Below, piece by piece: positions 35,956 through 48,600 of a stretch of DNA of 64,000 nucleotides (within the stretch, counting starts at the first letter, position 1; every line of letters begins with the position of its first letter). The position numbers and the translations under genes were made by a program. The notes beneath the pieces are model-generated. The model was not told where the DNA came from, searched no databases, and saw nothing but the letters and a program-made list of their open reading frames with translations. Location: NCBI GenBank assembly GCA_964019165.1, contig OZ025268.1, positions 14,358,859-14,422,858 on the forward strand, read 5' to 3'. This stretch comes from Mastigias papua. Taxonomy: Eukaryota > Cnidaria > Scyphozoa > Rhizostomeae > Mastigiidae.

Positions 35956-37069
35956 AACCCTTGGGTCGTCAGGATCGTCACAATCGTGAAACAAAAATTT
36001 CGACGATCATGGCAACTGCGACGATTGTGACGATCAAATGGAAATCAGGCTTAAACTTACTGTTGCACAAGGGTAATTCATGTCTTGTGTATGGGGCCAT
36101 CCATAAAATATGTTTGCAAAATTTTCCTAATTTTCTAATCCCCTTCCTTTGTCCATACCTGACTGCTTTATGCTTAACAGCTTCCCTCCTCCTGTCTGTG
36201 CAGACACAAATTTTGATCTTCTGTTCAAGTCTAGCAGTTGGTGTATGAATCAAACAATAAGAAAAAACCAATAATTGCAGCCACCCCACTGCAGCTCTCT
36301 ACATAAGTGCAAGTAAGAATAACAATAATACTTCATTTATAATGATAATTAACCATCTGTTTTTCAAACTTCATCTCATATGATATTTAAGTCTACAAAT
36401 ACAAATCTCGCTAACAGGTAATCTTTATTTGGCTGGCTTACAATACTACAATACTAGGTAATAGAAAAAAGAATGCAAAGAATGAAAAGGTACACTATAT
36501 GTAGTAGAGTAAAGAAGCTGTTAACAGTAATAATTGCATATTCAATAATTGAGAAGTTCGTGGTTGCACCAGGACTTGCTTCTCATACAAAATATATGAT
36601 ATTTTGTGCGGATGACAATAGTAGATAGCTTGGAAATAATGAAATTGAGATGATGATTATCGAATCCTAATTCAGTGAACATTTTGAGAAATTAGCCTGA
36701 TGACTGACCAAATATACCACAACAGCTTTTTTATCCATATAAGTATTACAATTGCAAAAATTAATAGCACGATACCATGGGGAGTAACATTTTAGTTATC
36801 TACCCCAAGGCCATTACATTTAACAAATACACAAGACTAAATAACTACAACTAAAATAAACAATATAACTACAACATACATTAAAAACATGCATTAGCGT
36901 AGTGGTCTCCAACCCTATTATTGCCGCAGACTGCGTACCGTTAGGCAATTAAATCACGACTCAGGACGGATGTACACAGATCACTACTCCAATTAAAGCT
37001 GAATAAGAAATGATAATTTCTAAAATTAACCGTTAAGATCCACAGACCAGTGCCAGCCCTCTGTCCGGA
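35956..37069. other. Intergenic, no recognisable gene
   Basis: Only small repeats are visible, such as clustered ACGATC/GATCGTC motifs at 35970-36030. No open frame with recognisable content. Confidence 0.45.
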
Positions 37070-38782
37070 ATTAACAAATTTTGTTGTATGGCAGTCATTG
37101 CTGAGATCTGTTAGGAGGGAACAATATTTGAGTTCTTTTCGATGAGTATTGTTGTTTAGATTTGTCTCACAGCCCACAGTTATTTCAATGATATACGTGG
37201 AGTACAAGATGTTGTCAACGGTGAAAAGAAGCATATCAGGCCGAAGACTTTCTCTCGTAATAATGCAAGGAGACAGGTAACCAGGAAGATCTATGTATAA
37301 AATAGATGAATTTACTGATTGGAAATTTTGAGCTAGAAAACGAAGAGCTGAATTGTGTCGCCAAGTAAAGTGACCCTCGTCTAGATATATATGTTTTACA
37401 GTCAGCTACATTGTGGAGTAGGGACTCAGGATGAAGACAAAAAGAACAGTCAGAAGTGTTTGAGAGGTTCCACAAATAAAGCTTCTCTCTAGCAGCGGAT
37501 GTATTATTAAAATACTTGACAGTGAAATTGAATATATTGACAAGCAGCTTACTTTGTGTTCGAGACCAGAGAGAATTGAATGGGGAAGAGCATCCGTAAT
37601 TTTATAAAGAATGAGCAAGAAAGAATGAAATAAGGAATCCTAGTGATGGTAACTCGATTTGCAGTCTGTCTGTATGAATCTCATGAATGTATTATCTCAG
37701 TACGAATCAATTTCAAAATTTGATTTGTAATTGTATAAACGTCATATCGGAAATAGGTTCCGCAGTTAGTATTTTTCCATAACTTTACTATGGATTCGTC
37801 CTTCGACGACGTCAATGAAGACCGAAGGATTGTTTGACATTGTTGAAATTTAACAGAAGGCAATTGAAATGCTGGATCAAACTACTTGGAAGAAAGAATA
37901 ATAATGCTTAAAGAGGCAGAAATTGGAAGCTCAAGCTATTGACGGATAAATTATGAGACAATGTTACCCAAGTTTTCAGAAATCCAAGTTTTACCTAAAT
38001 CTGTAACTGTCAAATGCCAGTAGATTTTGGAATGAACGTAGCGATGCCATGGTATAAGAAGTAATTTTTTTCAGGATAAACATGCAGTGAGTCCTGTTTT
38101 TAACATAGATTGAAGTGAAGGTTTAAAAGTTTATTTATGGTCCTTGTTATCCATATCAAAGTTGAAGAAACGTCCTAGGTATTTGAAGGACACGCCATTT
38201 CTAATAGAAGGTACTAGTTTAGAGTTGCTTAACAGCTTTGGCTGGAATTGAAATGAGCAAGTAGAAACCTATTTAATGAGGAGAGTGGTGCATTTGTCCA
38301 CATGGATTAGCATACAGGCCCATTGACACCACCGTGAGAAACAGTCTGACAATAATTGATTTTCACGCTCATTGGTAGTAATAACAGTAGCTTCATCAGT
38401 GAATTGGAACCAGTGAACTGGGTGGAACAAACGGTCGTTTTCATCATGAGGTGAAAACCACAGTTATTTGTATTTTTCTTGTTTAAGGAATTGTATGCAT
38501 GTGCTAAAGCATAGATTGAATAATAGGGAATTAAAGCAATCCCCTTGAAGCACTCCAGGCTTAAAAGGAATAGCTACAGTAGAAAAGCGGTCAGAAATGA
38601 TATGGAAATGAAAGTTTGTGCAAAGGTTGGTAGGTAGTTACTGAATCTCTTGAGGGGCATTATGATAATCGCCAAAAGCATCTATGAGATATAGTAAAGT
38701 AAGTATAGCAGAGCGTTGTTTTAATCGGACTTTATTGATTAAATAGGCCATCATTGATGTGTATTTTAGTACACCTGAGACT
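37070..38782 (-). mobile_element. LINE-B, 3' portion (interrupted by LINE-A)
   Basis: Minus-strand RT palm onward: VLKYTSMMAYLINKVRLKQR directly beside the LINE-A tail, then IPFKPGVLQGDCFN, the palm FTDEATV (in place of FADD), NGVSFKYLGRFFNFDMDN, MPSVKFQQCQTILRSS and a zinc-finger-like tail (SDCSFCLHPESLLHNVADC), then TVGCETNLNNNTHRKELK. This C-terminal CCHC-type arrangement is distinct from the other LINEs here. Many stops; the palm aspartate is lost. Confidence 0.75.
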
Positions 38783-39955
38783 TTTTCATTTCATTTCATT
38801 TCATGTTAAATTTTTTAATCACGGTGGCCCCATCAACCAAGAGTGGCTGCTTTTCAGGGGCCGTGGAAAAATCTAATTACAATACTACTAAAAAAAAAAG
38901 AATATTTACAATGTTAAATTAAAATACATGAGAAATTGAAAGCTATTTGCATTTCAGTCTATATTTAAAAGAAGACAGAGAGGAGGCTAGCTTGATCTCA
39001 TGTTCTAATTCATTCCAAACCATTGCTCCAAGGAATGAAAATGCTTTTTGACCATTGCTTGTTTTCGTTCGTGGAGTAAGTCAGTCAGTCTCACAATTCC
39101 TCAAATTTACAATGTCCCGTGTCGAGTTTCTCGTGAACAGAGTAGAGAGGTAAGTGGGCGTGAGACCACTTATTGATTTGAAAACAATGGTAGTCGTCTC
39201 TTGTTTGATCATGTCGTGGACTGTCGGCCATTTGAGCTCTTTTATCAAGTTTGCTGCTGGTGCATCATAGCTACTGTTCGTAACTATTCTCACAGCACGA
39301 TTTTGTAACTTTTGTAGCATTGACAGGCGAGAGTCTCCACAGCTGCCCCACACAGAGCAACAGTAGCGAAAATGGGGCTCAACGATACTTCTATACATCT
39401 GACTCAAGGTATGCTTTGGAAGCAATTTCTTATCATATTTTAGGAAACCCAAAGACCGAGAAATCCTTGAACGTAAAGCCTTAGTATGCTCATCCCACAC
39501 AAGATGTTTATCAAGTTGTAATTCCAAGTGTTTCGCATTATCTACAACATCAATATGCGAGTTGCCAATAGCAAAAGAAGATATCTTCTTGATATTAGGC
39601 CTAGAACCTATAACCATTGCTTGTGTTTTGATTACATGCAGAGACAGCTTATTACCTTCAAGCAACTGTTTTAAGGAGTCTAAATCACTGTTACGGGTTT
39701 CATTAAGCTCGTCGATATTCTTAAAGGATATGATATACTGGTATCGTCGGCATACATCGTTACTTCACTGTTTTTAAGAGAAAACGATATATCATTTATT
39801 TATATGAAGAATAAAAGGGGCCCAAGGCAAGAGCCTTGAGGAACTCCACATTTTATTTCTTCCATATTTGAGGCTATCCCCATTCACACTATAAAACCTG
39901 CCGCCTGTTTTTCAGGTAGGAGGAAAACCAGGTATGTTCAAGGCCAATCATTTCA
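38783..39955 (-). mobile_element. LINE-A, 5'-truncated, inserted into LINE-B
   Basis: Minus-strand coding from just before the RT palm: TWFSSYLKNRRQ, CGVPQGSCLGPLLF, intact palm MYADDTSISYP, then a 194-codon open frame (39665-39081) through KLQNRAVRIVTNSSYDAPAA. It ends with FLGAMVWNELEHEIKL, a 3' hairpin (38866-38820) and a TGAAA-repeat tail (38804-38783). Relatively well preserved apart from one stop and frame changes, so it is younger than its host element. Confidence 0.8.
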
Positions 39956-40260
39956 TGAGTGAAGTCTTTTTGTATCTTTTGTTTGATCAGATGATTTTGT
40001 GAGAGGAAAACAATGATAGAATCACGCAAGCAGCATGAAGTAGATATCTTCAGTGGAACCGACTCAAGGGTAATATGTCTGAAGTTTACTGGGTCGTCAT
40101 TGTCTCCTGTCTTGTGCACTAAAATTGTGCAAGCTTCTTCCAATCATTTGGAATGTTTCCTGACTTACTTACAATTACGCTGCAGTGTTTGTAGTTCAGC
40201 TGGCGATAGGCTTACCAATACTATGTTTCCGTAGAGTAGGTGACTCCCAAAGAGAGAAAG
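39956..40260 (-). mobile_element. LINE-B, 5' remnant upstream of LINE-A
   Basis: The minus strand reads ACTILVHKTGDNDDPVNFRH, ITLESVPLKIST and IQKDFTHE, the RT fingers of the family represented at 37070-38782. The frame would join VSGVLKYTSM on the far side of LINE-A. Confidence 0.75.
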
Positions 40261-40374
40261 ATAAGCATCGCATAGTTTGTACTGGGGAAGAACATCCGTA
40301 ATTTTTTTCAAAGATGATGAACCTCTTGCTAGAATGAAATTGATTCTTCCATGTTAGCCCTTCCTGAACAAAGA

Positions 40375-40542
<168 letters not shown>

Positions 40543-40655
40543 ATGAATAATGAATAAACTAAAGCTTTAAGTATATGGTCAATTGCTTTTGCTTTCATAT
40601 TGAAAGATATGATGAAAAGTAAAATTTGCCTGTTTGGTGTCTCCTTCAGTTAAGC

Positions 40656-40990
40656 AAATAATAATAATTTCAGTTGTTTAAGGACGGTAGTCCGTTCAGC
40701 AAACCGATTTTCACGGGGCCGTCCATTTACATAGTGAATATAAATATACAAAATCAGTAAAAGTCTAGAATGAAATAAAAAGCTACAATTTATCATAATG
40801 TGCATACAATCATTAAAATAATAGTAATAAATAAAGAATACAGAGATAGAACAAACAGAAACAGGGCGAAAATCAATAGAGAAGCCACAGGGTGATTGGG
40901 GAAGGAAGTATTAAAAGCCCCTCACTTTCTTGAAGATGTAGTAAAAATGCATCGAAACATCCTACTAGCAAAAGTAGCTTACCGGTCTAT
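40656..40990 (-). mobile_element. LINE-D 3' end with (ATT)n tail
   Basis: On the minus strand a hairpin with stems GGACGG and CCGTCC (40724-40682) is followed by a short ATT-repeat tail (40670-40656). The hairpin is like those ending LINE-A and LINE-H. The sequence upstream has no readable ORF2, so only the 3'-UTR is supported; the 40990 limit is arbitrary. Confidence 0.5.
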
Positions 40991-41994
40991 GGAACTCCCG
41001 ACCCTATGCATATTCATATGTATATATACAGTTGGTCTTGTTTTTAGTTAAGAAATAAGTACTTGATCCCAATTATGTACAATTTGAGATACATTTACAA
41101 TAAAATAAAAAGTGAAAAGAAAGTCTAGTTATGTGCAGATATAGTATATTGCAAAATAACATGATTTTACAGGAATGACGGTACAACAAAAACTCAGTTT
41201 CTTCTTATTACATTCAATGTCTCTAATACTTTTCATAAAAACCGCAACAATTACAGCAACTTCAAAAACCGATATGACCAGCGACTTGATAACAACTTCC
41301 AAACTCAGTATGGTAACGGCAGACAGCAGCAATTCCAAACACAACACTCTAAACACGGCCGACTACTATGACAGTACTGCACGACGACACCTTCTAAAGA
41401 TGACTTCACATAACGTCTGACTACACAGAACAGTACACGCTTTATTGATAACAAACACATGACGCAACATGGCACTTAAAACATACAATGGAGTAAGGAG
41501 CAACAGCAAGGTAACACATACATAGCAGACAACAGTGTACTAAGATTAGACAATACCTCACGGACAAGTTAAGCAACATGATGACAGTAACTCTGGGGGT
41601 GAATGATGCAATGACTTAGAATTCCAATGACGAAGTAACAAAAAATGGAACAAATAGGAATAGAGAACCAACGTTGTTTAAAATGATGTAATCAAAGATA
41701 AAAATAAACTAATAATCTAACACCATACAATCGTCTCTTTTAAATTTCATTTTAGAAGCTGCAAACGTTATTTACTCATTGAGTATGTTCCTCAAGACTT
41801 CCTCTAAATGACAGGGAGTTATTCTCGGGGGGGGGAAGGAGAGGAGAGGAATCTTACATAATTCGTTGCTACGAAGGTTGTAGGGAATAGCTTTCCTAGT
41901 AAAGAATCTCCATATGTATTGCATTGGTTTTCATGCGAATGTCAGTAAACTAGCGCATTAACCTATGCAGGCAACACTCTAATCTACTCCTAAT
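40991..41994. other. Intergenic, no recognisable gene
   Basis: A Ser/Thr-rich plus-strand frame at 41175-41417 begins with a hydrophobic stretch (LSFFLLHSMSLILFI) that could be read as a signal peptide, but nothing else supports a gene. A G-run lies at 41828-41836. Confidence 0.4.
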
Positions 41995-42245
41995 TATGTC
42001 TATAGATATGTAATATGATTAAATTTCAGAATCATCAGATAACTTGCATATCTCCAGCTCCAGTTCCATGGAAAACAATTCATTTGGAATGAACTTGAAG
42101 AGTAAGGGTCCAAGAACAGACCCCTGTCGTACTCCAAAAGAAGCATACTTTGATCAACAATATATTCAGTCTTTTGACCTTTTATGTTCTGTTTGTCAAG
42201 TAACAGTAGACTATCATCCATTCTTCTTTACCATTCAAAGCTTGG
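41995..42245 (-). mobile_element. LINE-I fragment, RT motif region
   Basis: Across frame changes the minus strand gives YLTNRT, then GVRQGSVLGPLLFKFIPNEL and a decayed palm (KLSDDSEI). It lies just downstream of the 3' end of ABCF2 and is truncated at both ends. Confidence 0.55.
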
Positions 42246-42563
42246 CGCCGCCAAAAACGAAAATACCTGGGTGCGTGTGAACGGAAAAGGACAATAGTTT
42301 TTTAATACTGCCGAAGCATAATAATAAATTATTTAATAAGATTTTAATATTGAAACCGTGAATATATACAGTATACAGGCAAGATAGCAAGGTATCTGTT
42401 ATAGGTCATATTCACAACTTAACAGCAAATTGCTGATTGACCAGAAAGGAGAGCATAGACAAAGAAAAACAAATTATGATTACAGTCTTGTATACGTCAT
42501 TTTTTTGTAAATGCAAAGCAGTTACAGAATAAATACGTATGTACAAACGAGGGGTAATTCGTT

Positions 42564-42569
42564 TTTATT
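42564..42569 (-). promoter_or_regulatory. Candidate poly(A) signal of ABCF2
   Basis: AATAAA on the minus strand, 3 nt after the stop codon; another copy overlaps the stop. If used, the 3'-UTR would be very short; a more distal signal is possible. Confidence 0.3.
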
Positions 42570-42571
42570 AT

Positions 42572-42679
42572 TTATTTCACTTCCATTACTTTCTTCTTCA
42601 ATGCTTCTTTGTATGAAAAAATATCACCTTTCCATGGCTTTACAGTCTGGTTCTCACAAACCCATATTTCCTTTGCAAC
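42572..42679 (-). CDS. ABCF2: ABCF2 exon 10 (last)
   Basis: 108 bp, phase 0, acceptor GTTTCGAAAG. It encodes [20 protein letters not shown] and then [15 protein letters not shown] with TAA at 42574-42572. This is the conserved C-terminal strand and helix after the second H-switch. Confidence 0.93.
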   Translation of the reverse strand, partial: VAKEIWVCENQTVKPWKGDIFSYKEALKKKVMEVK

Positions 42680-45600
42680 CTTTCGAAACAAACAAAAATA
42701 CAAGCCGTCGGTAAGGACAACCAGTTTGGTAACGGCAACAAATAATATGACACAGTGATAGTGTGCAAATGGCTATATCCGATACAAGAAACCTGATCAC
42801 AGAATCCTTTTTCAGTAGAGTGGTAAGAATGTAAGACATGGACAATTTGTTTGGAGATCAAAACAACATATAACAGATTTGTTTACATCAAATTATTAAC
42901 CAATAAGATGCTTCCATTTTCTACATCTTTCAATGTGACACCATGTTGAAGAGGAGTTGCTGTGAAGAAATCGCTACATACAACTGATGGCCTGGAAAAT
43001 AATTTACGTTTATTTCCCAAGGCCAGTTTTAAACAGTAACCTCTAAATTACATTTCACATTGGTACCTTGTAGCCCTAAGCTGGTAAATATAGCCTATGT
43101 TTTTGAAGATATTCAACATATGGAGCAGCACCAACTGTTTACATTACATAAAAGAGACACTTCCTGAACCATCTTTAAACTGTCAAAACCATAGAACTTA
43201 TTTATTTATGCATAAAAGTTGCACTTTTTCATATTCTCACTTGATCATTATTCAAAATAATCCCAATGCAGCCATTCTGAATCAAGTAATTTTGACGCGA
43301 ACCAATTACATAGGATTCTGACGACATTTCACAAAGCAACGATAAGCAACAAGAGAGATGGTAGATGTTGTAAAACTATCAAGTACATAAGAAAAGGTAG
43401 AAACTGGCCATAAGAAGAAAAGTTCCAGTTCGTATTTTGCATACAAATTTGCTACATATATATGAAAATTGGCTGCTATCACTCCATTGCAGGAACGATT
43501 TACGAGAATATGGCATTGAATGGTGGTAGGCCTATTAAGAAAATACAAGGACCGGTCACCTTAAAGAAGGTGAATGAAAAAAGAAGATTGAATCAACTGC
43601 CGTGAAACAAGACAGTTATGGTATTCTACTATTCATACCATCCTCTATGCGGTAGGATGATGCAAAGGCACTTCATCGTTAGCATTTGGTTGGAAAGTGC
43701 ATATATGTATGTTTTGGTTATTATGTACATCGGATGTACATTTATGAACAAAAATTGAAACATACTGTCTCCCTTAAAACTGACAGTAACATCTTTAGTA
43801 GGCAAACAGACTTGTTGGCTGATCAGTGGAACATTATGATGACGTAACTTTGGTGACGAATGCCGTGCTCGCCTTATGAAACAGCAATGACTTGCCGGAG
43901 AATAGCCAAGGTGATGTTTCCTTCGTTATGTTATGGAAGTTTCAAAAATAATTCATAAGCAATGCTCTAAGACCAAATTGGGTCAAAAGGTATTAACAAA
44001 CTGGATTTCTGCGATGAAAAAAAGGACACCAAAAGGCATATCGGAATCAGGTGCTGATACGACAGCTAATCATAGCTATTTCGTAAAGTCAGCCTTACTA
44101 GTCCTAAACTGTGAAGTACAATGATAAATCTGAAGACTACGAATGCAAGCTTCAGTCTGTTTCGCATTTTTTACATGAACAAATGCGTTCTCGTGGTTGT
44201 AAGAGTTAAAAGTGGCTCAGGAAGGGCCTCTTGTACATACGGGAATTAATGGGTGCTGCTACGTCTGTTGAAAATCTTGGAAACCACATATTTCCCAGCT
44301 TAGGGCTACGAGATATCAATGTAAAACGTACCTACGAGGCTACATTTAAAAGCTCGCCTCTGTAAATAAACGTAAATTTTTTTCCAAATCAAAAGATGTG
44401 TGTAGTGATTTCTGCACAGTAATTTCGCTTGAAACTGGCGTTAAAAATGGAAGCATCGTATTGGCTAATAGGTTGATGTTAACAAATCCCCTGATTGGTG
44501 GAGAACAAACTGTGGTGATGTTTTTAGTATTGCATATTTTTTACATATGCGAGATTTATACAAACTCGGAAGCATGATAAAATTACAGTTTCACCAGAAC
44601 TACAAATACAACTTTAGGCTAAAAGATCTCAAATATACATGCATAGTGCAATGCATACAAGTGGATGGAAATCAACAATGAAATAACCCATTCACCTGCC
44701 ATAGTTCTTTTACGAGATCAACTCAGGGGCTACAAACAATAGCTCCTGCAAATTCTTACAATCATTTTACCTGCAACATAGTCGGCTGCCCGTTCACAGC
44801 AAAGTTGACAAAAAGCACCCGCATCGATAGAAAGAATAACAGTAAAATCTTGACAACAATGAAATTGTACCTGCATAATAAGTCGGAAGTCATGACTAAC
44901 CAATACCATTCCACCGTCAAATTCGTTGATAGCTTCAGCTAAAGCATCAATAGTTTCGATGTCTAAATGGTTTGTAGGTTCATCTAACAATAACATGTGG
45001 GGACACTGATGAGCTAGCCAAGCAAATATGATTCGACTTCTCTGACCATCAGAGAGGTTCCTGATAGGGCAAATCTGAAAAAAGTTACTCCAATAGTAAA
45101 AACATTGTAAAGGGTAACAGAGTACACTAGTATGGGGATGATACAGGTTAGACTATCGACTATTATTACTCCTCAAGACAATGCTTAGTCTACGACAATA
45201 AACGCCACCTTAGGGAAGAATTTTTCGCGGGAAGAAAAGTTCGCGGAATTCACAGATTTAGTCCAAATCGGTGACATTAAGCCCCCGCGAAATTCAATAG
45301 AGTACATAATCAGCGAAAGTTAATTCCTGTTGATCCTAAAGAAAGCCACGTTCCGCGAAAGTACTTTCTAGAGAAAACGAACAATTATCCAACCAAACTG
45401 AGATTTGTTCAATGCAAGAATTAAAGTGCTCAATGTTGTTGATCACAAACTCTATACTGCCATGCTTGGACAGCAGAGATCATAAAAACAAACTTACAAA
45501 GACGTACATTGTTAAATATTCAAAGCAATATTGTCTGTCTAGTACAAGTTTCAGTCAAGGATGCCCTGGTTTTAGTCAATTGCTGACTAAACCTATCGAG

Positions 45601-48600
45601 GAGCTGAGAGAAAATTATGTGTATATGGGAGTGGATTATGATGGTTCATACTAAGGAGATCAGAAACTTCACTAGTGATGACGAATAACAATCTATGTAA
45701 CAACAGGCATTTTTTCCACATGGTTATGCTAGAAAGCAAAAAGCAATTAATATATACATCAAGCTGTAAAGATGCAATGATCCATGAGATCACATTTCCA
45801 CACAATTTATATACATTTCCTATACACAAAAATATATTTCCCTGAATATTAAAAACATCTGATGCGCCAAATCAAAATTTTGAAGATTTCCTTCCTTAAA
45901 GCACCCTACGAATGTTCTGAGCTCATTAGGCCATTGACAAACTTCCAAACTACATAGCTGTGTGTTTGTAATGCTACCGAAGTAGACTGCCTTGGATATT
46001 CATACAACAGAAACTCATTAAAATCATCTAAAATGCATTAGATTTTGATCAGGAAGCATGTATTACTTGTTCTGATACATCAGTTATTCTATTGATATGA
46101 CTTCCAAGGCACAATACCTAAACATTCCTAAGGTGTATTTTGTATTCCTCTAACATATACAATCCATTAACATAAAACAAACAATATGTCCAACTGCACC
46201 TGCTGCTTTCCAGTCAGTCCATATCTTCCAAGGAACTTTCTTAATGCTTCTTCCTCTTTCTCTTCGGGGAAACACTTTCCAATCCATTTCAGTGCTGACA
46301 TATCCAAATCAAGTATATCTTGTAGATGCTTCAAATGAGCAGAGAGTAAGTTGAAAATGAGCGCTTCAGCTTTGAATGCAAGACCTTACGTTTCTGACCC
46401 ATTTGCAGTATTTCCCATAAGTACCTACGCATTTCATTGTTATTCTTCAACAGGATTGACAATAGTTCAGGGACAAAAATATCAACCACAAATACTTATC
46501 TAATTGAATAGTCTTTTGGTACTTTAGAACTTCACTATGTCCCGAAAAAGCAGGAACATTCTGTAAGCATACTGAAAAGTTTTATTTGTCCGACACTCTT
46601 CACAATATAAAATATCACATAACGTACGAAAGGTAAACCGAAATATATTGCCAAATGCAGCTACACGTGATACGATGAATAATGCTTCTAGAAGGCCCTA
46701 TGATTGGTCAATTGGCACCTATTCATCATTATCTACTTGAAGAGTCCAAGTGAGAAAATGAACTCTTTTTGTTGACACAAGACTGGTGTCTGAGTATCAG
46801 TTTACATAAAGACTCAACAACTCTGATAGGAAACCACATTAAATTATGCATCCTCAATGACCAATACACAGTGCAGTTGGCAGAAATACGAAAGATGAGT
46901 CTAACTAACCTGATGATATCTACCAAATTTCAGGTGATTATGCTTCCTGATTAGTCCATCAGTTGGTGCCAAGTCACCTATGAGCAGTTTTAATAATGTT
47001 GATTTTCCAGCACCGTTTGGTCCAACAAGGGCTATTCGAGTATCCAGATCCATACCAAAATCCAAATTTCTATAAATGTACGGCTAAGACAAATATTAAT
47101 ATGGTTGACTCATAAACAGAACTCACTCATATGCAAAACGAAACTCAAAGTTAGCATAAGGCCATTGTTACTTAATTCTGTTTATCTTATAGCAACCCAA
47201 CCGGTATTTCGGGCTGCAATAATCGTGCTTCATTCATAATTCTTGATAACCGCACATCAAAACATAACATCATCACCTCCCATTCATACCCACACTGTCC
47301 ATGTCATCATTTTGCAACAAACCAGTGATTTCCGTGAATAATAGAAACAGTTCCGCAGACGATATTTGGTAACGCGTGCTAACACCTGCATAGTGGATGG
47401 AACGACGTTCTATTTGTGGAAACCGGTCTGTTTCTTTTATGAACAGTCATCTTCTAATATGTATGAAGAAACCAGGTCCAAGTGCAGTACGATAAACTTC
47501 ATCACGACTGCAGAAATAACGTGGTTCAATTGCCAGCAGACACTGACTTCTATTTCCGTCCTCAGTCAGGCCGTTTTGCATGAATCCGCCTGTGTCGAAT
47601 TTCACTCCTGTCCTGCCCTTTGGGAAAAGAGAGGACGAAGATTTTTCTCCTTTGCAGAGTCAGGGCGGGCCCAGGAATTTATCAATGGACCATATCGACT
47701 AATTTATTTTTTCTAACCTTTCTATGATCTGTATCCAAGTGTGAATCAACAAAAAGAAGCCACTGTCCAATCACTGCCAATTTTTAATTCAAAATACAGA
47801 ACGACAAAAATGAGACTTCTAAGCAACATTCCGTCAAAAAAGGAGTTGCGTCAAACTGGAATGTAGCATCAGTGCGAAACGGGAGCCCTAGAGAAAGAGG
47901 TTGTTCAGCTTGACAACTTGGAAAATAATGGCGTCATTGGCGACGTTCCGTGAGCATTTTTCAACGATGACCTGGCAGTTATTTTTCCTATGTACGTCCA
48001 ATATGAGGAGCCATAAATCTCCTTTGATTTTGTCAAATTAAAGTGAGTAACAGAGGCTTGGTCCAAATTTCTGAAAATCGTTAGTAGTAAAACATAGTGC
48101 CTGGGAATAGGAAAACACAAGCCTATGGAAACAAACCAAACACACGTCCAGCGCGTAACACGGATAATATCTAAACTTATTAAACCATTAAAATGTCCGT
48201 GTGGCGGATGCAATTACTAATGTACAACTTTAAAAGGGTCAAAATATAGACTGAATTCAAATATAAAAAAGAAAATTTTGTGCGGTTGATTCGGAGTTAA
48301 AAAGAGGATTCCCATGAAAAGTATTCCAACAAAGGCAATGTAATTATTGATTGACGAATCGCGCTTTTTGGGGCATGAATTTGACGATAAACAGTGAATT
48401 AATTAACAGCAGCCTAAATCTACTTGTATATAAACAATGAAGTCCATGTGGTTGCATTGCAATGCACAATAAGATGAGAAACAGGATGATAAACTGCATA
48501 CAGTAAAAATCCCTACATAAGAACCTTCACTTGCTAAGAACTTACTGCCTGAAGTGGCATATTTCTATATCAACTAATTAGAACCTTTTCAGTCTGATAA

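Noticed and set aside
41175..41417. Small secreted Ser/Thr-rich protein
   Set aside because: A hydrophobic start in an AT-rich frame is common by chance; no splice, promoter or homology support.
44730..44870. Continuation of ABCF2 exon 9 past CAG/GTACAA
   Set aside because: The open frame after the donor (VQFHCCQDF) does not match the family, whereas exon 10 at 42679 continues with the expected VAKEIWVCE block.
47366..47713. 116-codon plus-strand gene inside ABCF2 intron 6
   Set aside because: No recognisable domain and no start context or neighbouring exon; it could be a chance frame.
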